The notes below the pieces were generated by a model, which worked only from the letters and a program-made list of their open reading frames with translations, searched no databases and was not told the DNA's origin. Shown piece after piece: positions 1 to 8,607 of a DNA stretch of 64,000 nt. The DNA comes from Methanosphaera sp. (lineage in GTDB: Archaea > Methanobacteriota > Methanobacteria > Methanobacteriales > Methanobacteriaceae), in NCBI RefSeq assembly GCF_022768985.1, contig NZ_JALEKL010000009.1, positions 124,001-188,000 on the forward strand, given 5' to 3'. A program made the position numbers and the translations under genes. The first letter of the stretch is position 1. Each line of letters begins with the position of its first letter.

Positions 1-1422
1 ACAGACTACAATGGACATGAATATAGATTACCTTCCATTGTTAAAGATAGTCAACTTTCATTTACAGTAACAGATAATGTAGATGCAGGACATTACACAG
101 GATTTGTAAATACTCAAGCAACAGATATATATTCATCACATTCATTTAGTGCAGTAGTTGATGTAACACCAGCAAATGTTAAAATTACAGAAATAAGTGA
201 TGATATAAAAACAGCATCAAAACTTAATGCAACAGTAAGAGTTCAAGATGACAATCAAACACTAATTAATGGTGGATATGTAATCTTTAAAATTAATGGT
301 GTAACACTAAAAGATGAAAATAATAAAACAATACAATCAGATGTAGTAGATGGTATTGCAAAACTTACAGAATATGAACTTAAAGGCAGATACAATACTG
401 GAGATTATAAACTTGTAGCTGTATATAAAAATGGTAACGTTTCAAAAGAAGCTAAAAGAAGCTTTACAATTGAAAGAACAGACCTTGACTATTACATGGA
501 ACTTCCAGAATACACAACAAAAGCACTTACAAATACAACAATAGAATTAAATCTAACAGATGAATTTGGACAACAAGTTTATGGAAAAACAAAAGTATCA
601 GTAAAAATAGGTGGAAAAACAGTAGTTGAAGCAGCAGAAGTAATTGATGGTAAAGTTAACATTACAGTTAACACAGAAAAAATGAAATGTAATGACTACT
701 ACATGGAAGTAATTATAGCAGGAAATAACAGATATAATGAACGTAGATTATACACATATTTAACAATTATTATACGTGATGCAACAATTGAAATAAGTCC
801 AATTAATACAACAACAAAAGGAAATATTACAGCAAATATAACAGTTAAAGATGACGATGGAAAACTTGTAAATGGTGGATTTGTAATTGCTAAAGTTAAT
901 GGTAAAACATTAAAAGATGCAGATGGAAATACATTAAAATTCAATGTTGTTAATGGAAAAGCAGAAATAAATACAGCAGTTGCAGGTGGACTTAAAGCAC
1001 AAGACTATGATCTTGAAGTTGTATATTCAAATGATAAATACTTCAACAGAGCATCAGAAATTTCAAAACTTAGCGTTGTAAAAACAGATATTAAAGATTT
1101 AGATATACCAAATGTACCTATAAATACTAATAAAGGTGAAAATACAACAATAGTTACACAAGTATACGATGTATATGGTAATGCTATTGAAGGAAAAACA
1201 AAAATAGCAGTGAAAATTAATAATAAATCAGTACAATTTACACCTAAAGAAAAATATATCATGAATGGAAATCTTAACATTACAATAGATACCAGTAATA
1301 TGGGTGCTAAAGAATATACTATAGAAATTATACTTGGTGAAAATAATTATTATAACACCAAAAAATCTACAGTTGCTTTAAATATAACAGAACCAACTAA
1401 TGTATTAGAAAGTAGAATTTAA
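1..1422 (+). CDS. adhesin-like surface protein with Ig-like repeats (3' part; 5' end outside window)
   Basis: The reading frame is open from base 1 to the TAA at 1420-1422, so 473 C-terminal residues are visible and the start lies upstream. The protein is made of two alternating beta-rich Ig-like domain types. One type contains NGGYVIFKING followed by LKD (near residues 90-105) and recurs as NGGFVIAKVNG plus LKD about 201 residues later. The other carries DEFGQQVYGKTK and recurs as DVYGNAIEGKTK. This architecture is typical of the large secreted adhesin-like proteins of Methanobrevibacter and Methanosphaera, thought to act in attachment to host or partner cells. No C-terminal membrane segment or sorting motif is visible: the protein simply ends after the last Ig-like domain, so how it is held at the surface is not shown. 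Function is inferred from architecture only. Confidence 0.85.
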   Translation, partial: TDYNGHEYRLPSIVKDSQLSFTVTDNVDAGHYTGFVNTQATDIYSSHSFSAVVDVTPANVKITEISDDIKTASKLNATVRVQDDNQTLINGGYVIFKINGVTLKDENNKTIQSDVVDGIAKLTEYELKGRYNTGDYKLVAVYKNGNVSKEAKRSFTIERTDLDYYMELPEYTTKALTNTTIELNLTDEFGQQVYGKTKVSVKIGGKTVVEAAEVIDGKVNITVNTEKMKCNDYYMEVIIAGNNRYNERRLYTYLTIIIRDATIEISPINTTTKGNITANITVKDDDGKLVNGGFVIAKVNGKTLKDADGNTLKFNVVNGKAEINTAVAGGLKAQDYDLEVVYSNDKYFNRASEISKLSVVKTDIKDLDIPNVPINTNKGENTTIVTQVYDVYGNAIEGKTKIAVKINNKSVQFTPKEKYIMNGNLNITIDTSNMGAKEYTIEIILGENNYYNTKKSTVALNITEPTNVLESRI

Positions 1423-1450
1423 TTCTACTTTACATAACCTCCCCTTTTTT
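1411..1450 (+). terminator. hairpin plus C-rich/T-run terminator of the adhesin-like gene
   Basis: A perfect 8-bp inverted repeat (AGTAGAAT at 1411-1418, ATTCTACT at 1422-1429, 3-nt loop) overlaps the stop codon. It is followed by ACCTCCCC and a run of T. The C-tract plus T-run recurs after many genes in the window. Confidence 0.55.
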
Positions 1451-1473
1451 ATTTAGAAAAAATATTTCTTTTT

Positions 1474-1884
1474 TTATACTTTTATTGTAACTTTAAGATC
1501 ACAACTATTTTTAAGATCATCTACTAGTTTTTCATCAAGATCTGCTGCAGCTTTATCTGCATTTATCATGAGTGTTCTGCTACATGTAAAGTTACTTTTT
1601 CGACATACCATATCTGATGGATGATTGAGTGTTAATTTTTCTGATCCATAGCCTACGATTTTATCTTCACTATTTGGTGTTTGTAGTATTATTTCAATTT
1701 TTGTGTTATCTGTCATTATCTTTTCTCTTATTTCAGTTGGTATATCTTCTAGTGTTGTCCTGCTTGCCACACCTACTATACAATCTCCACGTGGTGTTAG
1801 TGTTTTATCTGTTGTTATTTCAAATGTTGATTTATGTTCTGATTTTACATTTTCATGTCCTTTTGCTATAAATGAAAATTCCAT
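1474..1884 (-). CDS. DUF371 family protein
   Basis: A 136-residue protein matching the archaeal DUF371 family in length and sequence. The N-terminus MEFSFIAKGHENV and the segment LTPRGDCIVGVAS are the recognisable family features. The family is widespread in euryarchaea, small and probably cytosolic, and to my knowledge has no assigned function. No membrane segment or signal peptide is seen. The ATG at 1884 is preceded by an AAGGGACGG stretch that may serve as a ribosome binding site. It converges with the upstream adhesin-like gene, sharing a 51-bp intergenic gap rich in C and T runs that probably terminates both transcripts. It diverges from the DUF123 gene at 1963. Confidence 0.8.
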   Translation of the reverse strand: MEFSFIAKGHENVKSEHKSTFEITTDKTLTPRGDCIVGVASRTTLEDIPTEIREKIMTDNTKIEIILQTPNSEDKIVGYGSEKLTLNHPSDMVCRKSNFTCSRTLMINADKAAADLDEKLVDDLKNSCDLKVTIKV

Positions 1885-1962
1885 ACTTAATCTACCGTCC
1901 CTTTAAAGTTTTTATTTTATATAATTATATTTTTATATTTCCTTATTTAATAATAAATTATT

Positions 1963-2418
1963 ATGAAAGATGAAAATATAGACATTCCAGATAAGGGTAA
2001 TTATTGTCTTATTATTGAGATGAAAAATGATACCACAATTAAAGTTGGTGCAAAAGGAGATATAGATTTTAGGAGGGGATTTTATGTTTATGTTGGATCT
2101 GCTCTTGGAAAACTTTCAAGTCGTATAAAAAGACATCTATCAGATGATAAGAAAAAACATTGGCATGCTGACTACCTTCTTTTAGATAAAAATACAAAAA
2201 TACATCAGGTGATATACACCTATTGTACTGAGAAGATTGAATGTAGTATTGCAGGTGAAATTCTTAAAGATAGCTCTGATTATATTAAAGATTTTGGATG
2301 TTCTGATTGTAAATGTCCTAGTCATTTATATTATTTTAATACTTATGATGAAGCTCTAAGAAGTAGTATAAAGTCATATGAAAAAATAGGATACACAGCA
2401 TATAAATGGTATGAATAA
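1963..2418 (+). CDS. DUF123 / GIY-YIG-like nuclease-domain protein
   Basis: 151 residues. The segment RRGFYVYVGSALGKLSSRIK (about 38-57) is a GIY-YIG-type core in which YVYVGSA replaces the canonical GIY-YIG string. It is followed by H, KKHWHADYLL and a Cys-rich stretch, CSDCKCPSHL (about 110-119). These are hallmarks of DUF123, a domain found alone or fused to endonuclease III in archaea, so a DNA-repair-associated nuclease or DNA-binding role is possible but unproven. There is no good Shine-Dalgarno sequence before the ATG, and a TATA-like stretch lies about 40 bp upstream, so the mRNA may be nearly leaderless. It converges on cfbC with a 35-bp gap containing an A-run. Confidence 0.8.
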   Translation: MKDENIDIPDKGNYCLIIEMKNDTTIKVGAKGDIDFRRGFYVYVGSALGKLSSRIKRHLSDDKKKHWHADYLLLDKNTKIHQVIYTYCTEKIECSIAGEILKDSSDYIKDFGCSDCKCPSHLYYFNTYDEALRSSIKSYEKIGYTAYKWYE

Positions 2419-2453
2419 ATTAATTCAAAAAAAAAGAGTATGGTGTGAGGATT

Positions 2454-3242
2454 TTATACATATGAAAAGAAGAAATCCTCAAATTCCTCAACACCCATAG
2501 GTTTAGGTGTTGAAATATCATCATTTTCCATGATATCACAAATTAACTTACGATAAATGTCAGCTTGTTGAGATTCTGGGAATGATTCAATAACAGTCTT
2601 TGCCTGATATTCACTTTTTTGTACAAGATCAGATCTTGGAACAACACCAATAACACGACTTGAAATACGCTGTGCAAATTCAGTGACAATTTCAACTTCA
2701 CGATCAACATTACGACAGTTACAAATTACACCACCAAGCTTACCATTAAGTTTTTCAATACCTTTTGCAATGTTATTTGCAGCATAAAGTGACATGTACT
2801 CACCACTAGTTACAATATAAACCTCATCAGCATACTCATCACGAAGAGGTACACTAAAACCACCACATACAACATCACCTAAAACATCATACATTACAAC
2901 ATCAGGATCATCATCAAATGCACCAAGCTTATCTAGAAGCTGCATAGCAACAATAACACCACGACCAGCACATCCAACACCAGGCTCTGGACCTCCTGAT
3001 TCAACACAATGAGTATTATTATATCCATCAAATTCAATATCCTCAAGTGAACAGTTACGATTTTCACGCATTGTATCAAGAATTGTAGGTATACGTTCAC
3101 CTACAAGTGTACGTGTTGTATCAGCCTTAGGATCACATCCAATAACAAATGTTAATCCATCAAATGCTGCTGCCATATTTGAAACAGTTGTAGATTTTCC
3201 TATTCCACCTTTACCATAAATTGCAATTTTCTTTAAAACCAT
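2454..3242 (-). CDS. cfbC: Ni-sirohydrochlorin a,c-diamide reductive cyclase, NifH-like subunit
   Basis: 262 residues of the NifH/BchL P-loop reductase family. The N-terminal Walker A is YGKGGIGKST (residues 9-18). The two Cys that bridge a [4Fe-4S] cluster between subunits lie in GVGCAGRGV and DVVCGGFSVPLR. In methanogens, CfbC passes electrons from its cluster, with ATP hydrolysis, to CfbD, which reduces Ni-sirohydrochlorin a,c-diamide on the way to coenzyme F430 of methyl-coenzyme M reductase. There are no nifDK or other nitrogenase genes nearby, which favours CfbC over nitrogenase NifH. Its ribosome binding site GGAGG lies within the 3' end of the upstream U32 gene, with a 4-nt gap, so the two are probably co-transcribed and perhaps translationally coupled. 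cfbD is not in the window. Confidence 0.9.
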   Translation of the reverse strand: MVLKKIAIYGKGGIGKSTTVSNMAAAFDGLTFVIGCDPKADTTRTLVGERIPTILDTMRENRNCSLEDIEFDGYNNTHCVESGGPEPGVGCAGRGVIVAMQLLDKLGAFDDDPDVVMYDVLGDVVCGGFSVPLRDEYADEVYIVTSGEYMSLYAANNIAKGIEKLNGKLGGVICNCRNVDREVEIVTEFAQRISSRVIGVVPRSDLVQKSEYQAKTVIESFPESQQADIYRKLICDIMENDDISTPKPMGVEEFEDFFFSYV

Positions 3243-3246
3243 AAAC

Positions 3247-4464
3247 TTAATCCTCCTTAATATCTTTTTTTAAGTATACATGATCATTTTCACGAACTAA
3301 ATTATCAACCTTTATTCCAACAAGTCCAGAATCTATAGTTTTAATATTTTCACCATCAACTTGCATTGATTTTACAGATTCATTCACACTTCCTGTCTTA
3401 TTTCCCTGAATTATTATTTCATCACCAACAGATAGTTTTGACCATAACTTTATTTCAGCAACACCTACTTTTTTATAGTAATTTGTAACCTGTCCTATGT
3501 CAATTTTTTTATATGTTGCCTTATTATCAAAGCTCATCTTTTTAGGAACACGGTAGTAAAATCCAGTGTCAAATCCACGATTAAATACAGATGATAGTTC
3601 TTCCATCCATCCTGGTAGTAGTTGTTGTGATTTTTCATTCCAAAGTTCCTCTTCATATAACTTTATTGCCTCATGATATGTATGTGTAACAGTTGCAACA
3701 TAATCTGCAGCACGTGCACGTCCTTCTATTTTAAAAGCATCAATACCAGCATCTATTAGATCATCAACATGTTCTATCATACACATATCACGTGGACTTA
3801 GAAGTCTTGAATGTTCAATACTATTATTTTCAGGTTGAGTTAGTATTAATTCTTTATCTTCTGTTGATGATAGTTTCCATTCCTGACGGCATGGTTGCAG
3901 ACATTCACCACAATTTGCATTACGATCATAGAAGTATGAACTAAGGAAGCACCGCCCTGATATTGCAACACACATTGCTCCATGAATAAATGTTTCAATT
4001 TCAATTGGTGAATTTTTCTTAATTTCTTTTATCTGCTGTAGTGATAATTCACGTGAAAGTACAGCACGACTAATTCCAAGATCCTTATATAACTTTAATG
4101 CTTCTGTATTTGTTGTATTTGCCTGTATACTAAGATGAAGTGGTATTGATGATTTATTTGCAATATTAATCAATCCCATATCTGAAATTATCAGTGCATC
4201 AACATTGAAACTTTCAAGCTTTGGAAGTTGACTTTTAAATAACTCCACTCCCATATCATCTACAATAGTATTTGTACATACATATAATTTTACATCATGA
4301 TCATGGCAAATATCTACATAATCTTTTATTTCATCAACTGCTATATTTGCTACATTTGCACGCATATTATAGCCTTCAACTCCAACATAGATACTGTCAG
4401 CTTTATTGTTTATTGCAGCCATGAGTGATCTTTTATCTCTTGCTGGTGCTAGTAATTCAACCAT
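3247..4464 (-). CDS. peptidase U32 family protein
   Basis: 405 residues. The N-terminus MVELLAPARD and the segment IETFIHGAMCVAISGRCFLS, followed by NCGECLQPCRQEW, are diagnostic of the U32 family. The conserved Cys are likely iron-sulfur ligands, as in the RlhA/TrhP/UbiUV members that support hydroxylation of RNA or quinone. A beta-barrel C-terminal domain (about 315-400) fits the family. The protein may modify RNA or be a protease; the true substrate cannot be told from sequence. It lies directly upstream of cfbC with a 4-nt gap, but a link to F430 synthesis is only suggested by position. The ATG at 4464 has AAGGAGT upstream. Confidence 0.85.
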   Translation of the reverse strand: MVELLAPARDKRSLMAAINNKADSIYVGVEGYNMRANVANIAVDEIKDYVDICHDHDVKLYVCTNTIVDDMGVELFKSQLPKLESFNVDALIISDMGLINIANKSSIPLHLSIQANTTNTEALKLYKDLGISRAVLSRELSLQQIKEIKKNSPIEIETFIHGAMCVAISGRCFLSSYFYDRNANCGECLQPCRQEWKLSSTEDKELILTQPENNSIEHSRLLSPRDMCMIEHVDDLIDAGIDAFKIEGRARAADYVATVTHTYHEAIKLYEEELWNEKSQQLLPGWMEELSSVFNRGFDTGFYYRVPKKMSFDNKATYKKIDIGQVTNYYKKVGVAEIKLWSKLSVGDEIIIQGNKTGSVNESVKSMQVDGENIKTIDSGLVGIKVDNLVRENDHVYLKKDIKED

Positions 4465-4556
4465 AAAAATAATAACTCCTTAATTAAAATTATAAGCTAA
4501 AAATTATATAAAAAAAATAAAATTTAATAAAAAAAAAGAAAAGAAATTTTTAGAAT

Positions 4557-5972
4557 CTAGAATTCATCTTCTAGTTCTTCTGGTATAACAGTTGGATAAT
4601 TACCTGTAATACATCCTAAACAAAGATCATCATATGGTGTTCCTATTGCATCAACAAGTCCATCAATACTAATATAATGTACTGAATCTACACCAATTGC
4701 ATCTCTGATTTCTTCATTGGTCTTACCAACTGCTAAAAGTTCATCTTTTGTTGCCATATCAACACCATAATAACATGGTGATATAATTTCAGGACATCCA
4801 ACAAGAAGGTGAACCTCTTTTGCTCCAGCTTTACGTAGCATTTTTATAATACTTTTTGATGTTGTTCCACGTACAACACTGTCATCTATTACAATAACAC
4901 GTTTATCTTTAATTTGTGATGTTACTGCATTCATTTTAAGTCTTACAGCAATTTCTCTATCTTCCTGTGTTGGCATAATAAATGTACGTCCAACATATCT
5001 GTTTTTAATTAATCCTTCAGCATATGGTATTCCTGATTTCTTCGCATATGCTAGTGTTGCAGGTATTGATGAGTCAGGTACTGCAATTACAACATCTGCA
5101 TCTATTGGATATTCTTCTGCAAGCTTTTCTCCAACTTTTAATCTTACATCATATACACTTTTATCAAATATTGTACTGTCTGGTCTTGCAAAGTATAAGT
5201 ATTCAAACATACAATTTGCTGTATGATCAGGTGTATCTAAAAAGTAGCTTGTTTCATTTCCATCTTCATCAATTTCTAGTATTTCTCCAGGTTGTAGTGT
5301 ACGAACATAATCTACACCAATTGAATCAAATGCCACAGTTTCTGATGCTAGTACTGTGAATCTATCATCCATACCAAGTGATAATGGCTTCATTGCCAGT
5401 GGATCACATATTGCATATAGTTTTCCATTTAATAATAATACCAGTGCATATGATCCTATTAACATTCCACATACACTTTTAAGTGTTGCAATTATATCTT
5501 TTGTTTTAGGATATTCTCTGAGTATTAAATGACAGATAACTTCAGAATCAGTATTTGACTTAAATTTAAATCCATCATCAATTAACTGTTTTCTGAGTAT
5601 TTCTGAATTTACAATGTCACCATTGTGTGCCATTGATATTTGTAGATGTTCTGTTTCTTCAACAAATGGTGAACAATTTTCATGGGATGATGTTCCTGTT
5701 GTTGAATAACGTACATGTCCTACACCCATATGTCCATTTAAAAGTTCTACTATATTATCACTAAATACATCAGCAACAAGTCCCATACCTACATGAGTAT
5801 TTACTATACCATTTTTTATAACACTAATTCCTGCTGATTCCTGTCCTCTATGTTGAATTGTATGTAACCCTGATAATATCCAAGGTGCAACTTCAACATT
5901 TTCATCAGGAGAATATATTCCTATAACACCACATTTATCTTGCAAATCATTTTGCACTTTATGTCTCTCCAT
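4557..5972 (-). CDS. purF: amidophosphoribosyltransferase
   Basis: 471 residues. It carries out the first committed step of purine synthesis, PRPP plus glutamine to phosphoribosylamine. The N-terminal Ntn glutaminase domain has its likely catalytic Cys at residue 14 in CGVIGIYSP, behind a short propeptide that would need to be cleaved. Further glutaminase motifs are QHRGQESAGI, VGHVRYST, MAHNGDI and NTDSEV. The phosphoribosyltransferase domain has the PRPP loop VIVIDDSVVRGTTS (about 360-373). The C-terminal Cys residues CLGCITG near residue 455 resemble the Fe-S/Cys cluster of the Bacillus-type enzyme. It is a lone gene on the minus strand with A/T-rich flanks and no other purine gene nearby. 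Confidence 0.95.
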   Translation of the reverse strand: MERHKVQNDLQDKCGVIGIYSPDENVEVAPWILSGLHTIQHRGQESAGISVIKNGIVNTHVGMGLVADVFSDNIVELLNGHMGVGHVRYSTTGTSSHENCSPFVEETEHLQISMAHNGDIVNSEILRKQLIDDGFKFKSNTDSEVICHLILREYPKTKDIIATLKSVCGMLIGSYALVLLLNGKLYAICDPLAMKPLSLGMDDRFTVLASETVAFDSIGVDYVRTLQPGEILEIDEDGNETSYFLDTPDHTANCMFEYLYFARPDSTIFDKSVYDVRLKVGEKLAEEYPIDADVVIAVPDSSIPATLAYAKKSGIPYAEGLIKNRYVGRTFIMPTQEDREIAVRLKMNAVTSQIKDKRVIVIDDSVVRGTTSKSIIKMLRKAGAKEVHLLVGCPEIISPCYYGVDMATKDELLAVGKTNEEIRDAIGVDSVHYISIDGLVDAIGTPYDDLCLGCITGNYPTVIPEELEDEF

Positions 5973-6163
5973 ATCTTATCTTTAAAAAAAAATCTAGGTT
6001 TAAGTATAATTATATTTTTATTTTTAACAATACTTATAATTTTAGTATATAAAACATGACTAAAACTTCAGTTAATAATAATAATAAAAATTAGTTAATA
6101 AAAAGAAATGATTTTAAGACTATAAACTATAAAAAGGAGGTTAAGGGGTTGTGGAGTATTTAC

Positions 6164-6712
6164 TTATAATAAGTTTTCTCCAAGTTTCTGTGCTCTTTTT
6201 ATTTGTTCATCAGATAGACTATTTGGTTCATTAACATCTCCAAAGCATTCAATATCCATAATTTTAAATCCAAGTGATTCAAATCCTTTTGCTGCAAGTT
6301 CTGCAGATGCTCTGAATTCATCTTCATCTGCTATTTCTTGTGTTGTTATTATTGAAAACTTCTTACCTTTATATTCTTCTGGAAATGTTGAAAGATAGAA
6401 TGCATATAGTCTATCAATAAATATTCTAGTTATTCCTGTTAGGTCAAAGAAGTATATTGGTGATGCTAAAACTACTCCATCACATTCTTTAAGTGCACTA
6501 TATAGCTGTTGCATGTCATCATTTACTGGACATTCACCATTGTGTGATTTACAATAGTCATCTCCTTGACAGTCTGCTATATTCATCTTTGTTAGATCAA
6601 AGATTTCAACATCAGCACCATTATCTTTTGCTACATCCAATGCTAGATTTAATGCTGTTGTTGAATTACTTCCTTTTCCTCTTGGACTGGATGTTATACC
6701 TATTATTTTCAT
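6164..6712 (-). CDS. flavodoxin-fold NAD(P)H-dependent FMN reductase / Fe-S flavoprotein-like, copy 2
   Basis: 182 residues. The N-terminal MKIIGITSSPRGKGSNSTT is the FMN phosphate-binding loop of the NADPH-dependent FMN reductase superfamily. LASPIYFFDLTG near residue 85 is the second flavin-contact segment. A three-Cys cluster, CQGDDYCKSHNGEC (about 49-62), sits where methanogen iron-sulfur flavoproteins carry their cluster ligands, but only three Cys are present and the spacing differs, so an Fe-S cluster is uncertain. Likely a cytosolic flavin-dependent reductase, perhaps in redox or oxygen protection. It follows a close paralogue with an 18-bp gap. A C-rich/T-run 3' signature follows the stop on the minus strand (about 6130-6155). 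Confidence 0.8.
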   Translation of the reverse strand: MKIIGITSSPRGKGSNSTTALNLALDVAKDNGADVEIFDLTKMNIADCQGDDYCKSHNGECPVNDDMQQLYSALKECDGVVLASPIYFFDLTGITRIFIDRLYAFYLSTFPEEYKGKKFSIITTQEIADEDEFRASAELAAKGFESLGFKIMDIECFGDVNEPNSLSDEQIKRAQKLGENLL

Positions 6713-6730
6713 GTGAAATCACATGCTGGT

Positions 6731-7279
6731 TTATAATAAGTTTTCTCCGATTTTTTTAGCTTTTTCTACTTGTTCATCAGTTAAGCTGTTTGGTTGGTTT
6801 CCGTCTCCAAATGCTTCTACATCTACAACTTCAAAGCCTATTGTTGCAAATGCTTGTGCTGCAAGATCCATTGCTGCTTTAAATGCACTTTCATCAGGCA
6901 TTCCTTGTGTTGTGATGAGTGAGAATTTTTTTGCACCGTAGTTTTCTGTAAATGGTGTCATGTAGAATGCATATAATCTGTCGATGAATGCTCTGGTTCT
7001 TGCTGTTAAGTCAAAGAAGTATATTGGTGATGCAAGAACTAATGCGTCACATTCTTTGATTGCTTCATATATTGGATCCATTCCATCTTTGATTGCACAT
7101 TCATCACCGTGTGCTTTACAGTAGTTATCTCCGTGACAGTCTGAAATTTCCATTTCTGCTATGTTGAAGATTTCTACTTCTGCTCCTTTTGCTTCTGCTG
7201 CATCTAATGCTGTTTTTAATGCTATTGTTGAGTTACTTGCTTCGCCTCTTGGGCTTGATGCTATTCCTATAATTTTCAT
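6731..7279 (-). CDS. flavodoxin-fold NAD(P)H-dependent FMN reductase / Fe-S flavoprotein-like, copy 1
   Basis: 182 residues, the same length as its downstream neighbour and clearly paralogous over the whole length, so the pair arose by tandem duplication. MKIIGIASSPRGEASNST is the FMN loop and LASPIYFFDLTA the second flavin segment. The three-Cys element is CHGDNYCKAHGDEC (about 49-62). The GGTGA ribosome binding site lies 7 nt before the ATG. It is the first gene of a two-gene operon. Base composition differs slightly from copy 2, which is more AT-rich at third positions, suggesting that the duplication is not very recent. Confidence 0.8.
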   Translation of the reverse strand: MKIIGIASSPRGEASNSTIALKTALDAAEAKGAEVEIFNIAEMEISDCHGDNYCKAHGDECAIKDGMDPIYEAIKECDALVLASPIYFFDLTARTRAFIDRLYAFYMTPFTENYGAKKFSLITTQGMPDESAFKAAMDLAAQAFATIGFEVVDVEAFGDGNQPNSLTDEQVEKAKKIGENLL

Positions 7280-7597
7280 TTAAAATCACCTATTATGTTT
7301 ATACATTGTTAAATATAGTATTTAAATATTATGAATGTTTAACAAACCTAAAACACTTAAAAGAACAGTAAATACTAAAATAATCCCTAAATTACCCTTA
7401 TTTGATAAAAAAATATATTGTTAATCATTATATCATATTTAAAAAGAATATTATGACTATAAAAAAGATAATACAAACTTTCTTAAAAAAAATAAGAAAT
7501 ATTAAAATTTCCTTAAAAAACTTCAATATATACTATAAAATACAAATATAATATTATTATAAAAGATTCAAATAAAGAAAAAAGGAAACTTGAAAAA
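7280..7597. other. divergent intergenic region, 318 bp, no gene seen
   Basis: Extremely AT-rich spacer between the divergently transcribed flavoprotein operon and the DUF89 gene. Several TATA-like stretches are present, so both promoters should lie here. No ORF with a convincing start, tRNA or repeat was found. Confidence 0.5.
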
Positions 7598-8473
7598 ATG
7601 AAAGTAAACTATGAATGTGCACCATGTATGATGAGACAAGCATCAGAAGCAATAGAACATGCACTAGATGATGAAGATAAAAGAATGCAAGTAACACTAA
7701 AAATACTAGAATATTTAAATGAAAACTTTAAAGAAAATGTACGATCAAACAAGCTAGGAACAGATATGCATCATGAAATAATGAAACTAACAGACAACAA
7801 CGACCCATACAAAGTACTCAGAGAGATGGGAAATAATGTTGCAGAAAAACTCATACCTTCAATGAAAAAAGTATTAGATGATGATCCAAGCTTTGCAAAC
7901 TATGTGCAAATAGCAGTAGTAGGAAATATAATAGACTTTGGTGCTCTAACTCAGGATACTGATATGGAAGCAATGATAAAACAACAACTAACACAACCAC
8001 CAGTAATAAATGATATAGACAAACTAGATGAAGCACTAAGAAATTCACAAAACATACTATATTTAGCTGATAATGGTGGAGAAATAGTATTTGATAAATT
8101 ATTAATTGAAAAAATAAAACAAGACTACGATGTAAATATAACACTTGCACTAAAGGAAAATCCTATACTTAACGATGCACTACTACCAGATGCACAGAAA
8201 CTTGAACTTGACAAGTATGCAAAACTAATAACAACAGGTGCAGCATCAGTAGGAGTAGTTGAAGACTACATATCAGATGAACTTAAAGAACTTATTGACA
8301 CATCAGATATTATAATAAGTAAAGGTATGGGAAACTATGAAGGACTAACAGAGATGAACATAAAAACACCAGTATACTTCCTTCTTAACACAAAATGTCA
8401 AGTAATATCAGATGATGTTGGTGTACCACTTAAAAGTAATGTTGTAATAAAAAGAGATCTATCAGATAACTAG
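7598..8473 (+). CDS. DUF89 / ARMT1-like damage-control phosphatase
   Basis: 291 residues of the DUF89 family, metal-dependent phosphatases thought to hydrolyse damaged or over-accumulated phosphometabolites. The N-terminal CAPCMMRQASEA with a CxxC pair (residues 7-10) is typical of archaeal stand-alone members. The metal and catalytic motifs are LADNGGEIVFDKL (about 156-168), with the conserved D-N-x-G-E, and SKGMGNYEGL (about 245-254). Residues near RSNKLGTDMH form the substrate side. The physiological substrate is unknown; sugar phosphates and cofactor-related phosphates are candidates from the family. A monocistronic gene with its own terminator-like tract. Confidence 0.85.
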   Translation: MKVNYECAPCMMRQASEAIEHALDDEDKRMQVTLKILEYLNENFKENVRSNKLGTDMHHEIMKLTDNNDPYKVLREMGNNVAEKLIPSMKKVLDDDPSFANYVQIAVVGNIIDFGALTQDTDMEAMIKQQLTQPPVINDIDKLDEALRNSQNILYLADNGGEIVFDKLLIEKIKQDYDVNITLALKENPILNDALLPDAQKLELDKYAKLITTGAASVGVVEDYISDELKELIDTSDIIISKGMGNYEGLTEMNIKTPVYFLLNTKCQVISDDVGVPLKSNVVIKRDLSDN

Positions 8474-8484
8474 ATTCATATATT

Positions 8485-8508
8485 ACCTCTCCCCACCTAC
8501 CATTTTTA
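8485..8508 (+). terminator. C-rich tract plus T-run after DUF89 gene
   Basis: ACCTCTCCCCACCTACC followed by ATTTTTAT shortly after the stop codon. It is the same 3' signature seen after many genes here. Confidence 0.45.
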
Positions 8509-8607
8509 TATTAAATCTAATTTTTTTCATAAAAAAATAGTTCATGACATATAGATATCATGCTAAAAAAAGAATAAAAAAAGGGTGTTATGTGTTGAAG
8601 GTCATTT

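Noticed and set aside
699-944. Long minus-strand ORFs opposite the surface-protein gene, and many similar ones opposite or shifted within other genes
   Set aside because: They are shadows of strongly coding genes, rich in Leu/Tyr/His runs, and lack ribosome binding sites and known motifs.
2454-3242. Nitrogenase NifH
   Set aside because: No nifDK nearby, and the methanogen context fits CfbC of F430 synthesis better; sequence alone cannot fully exclude it.
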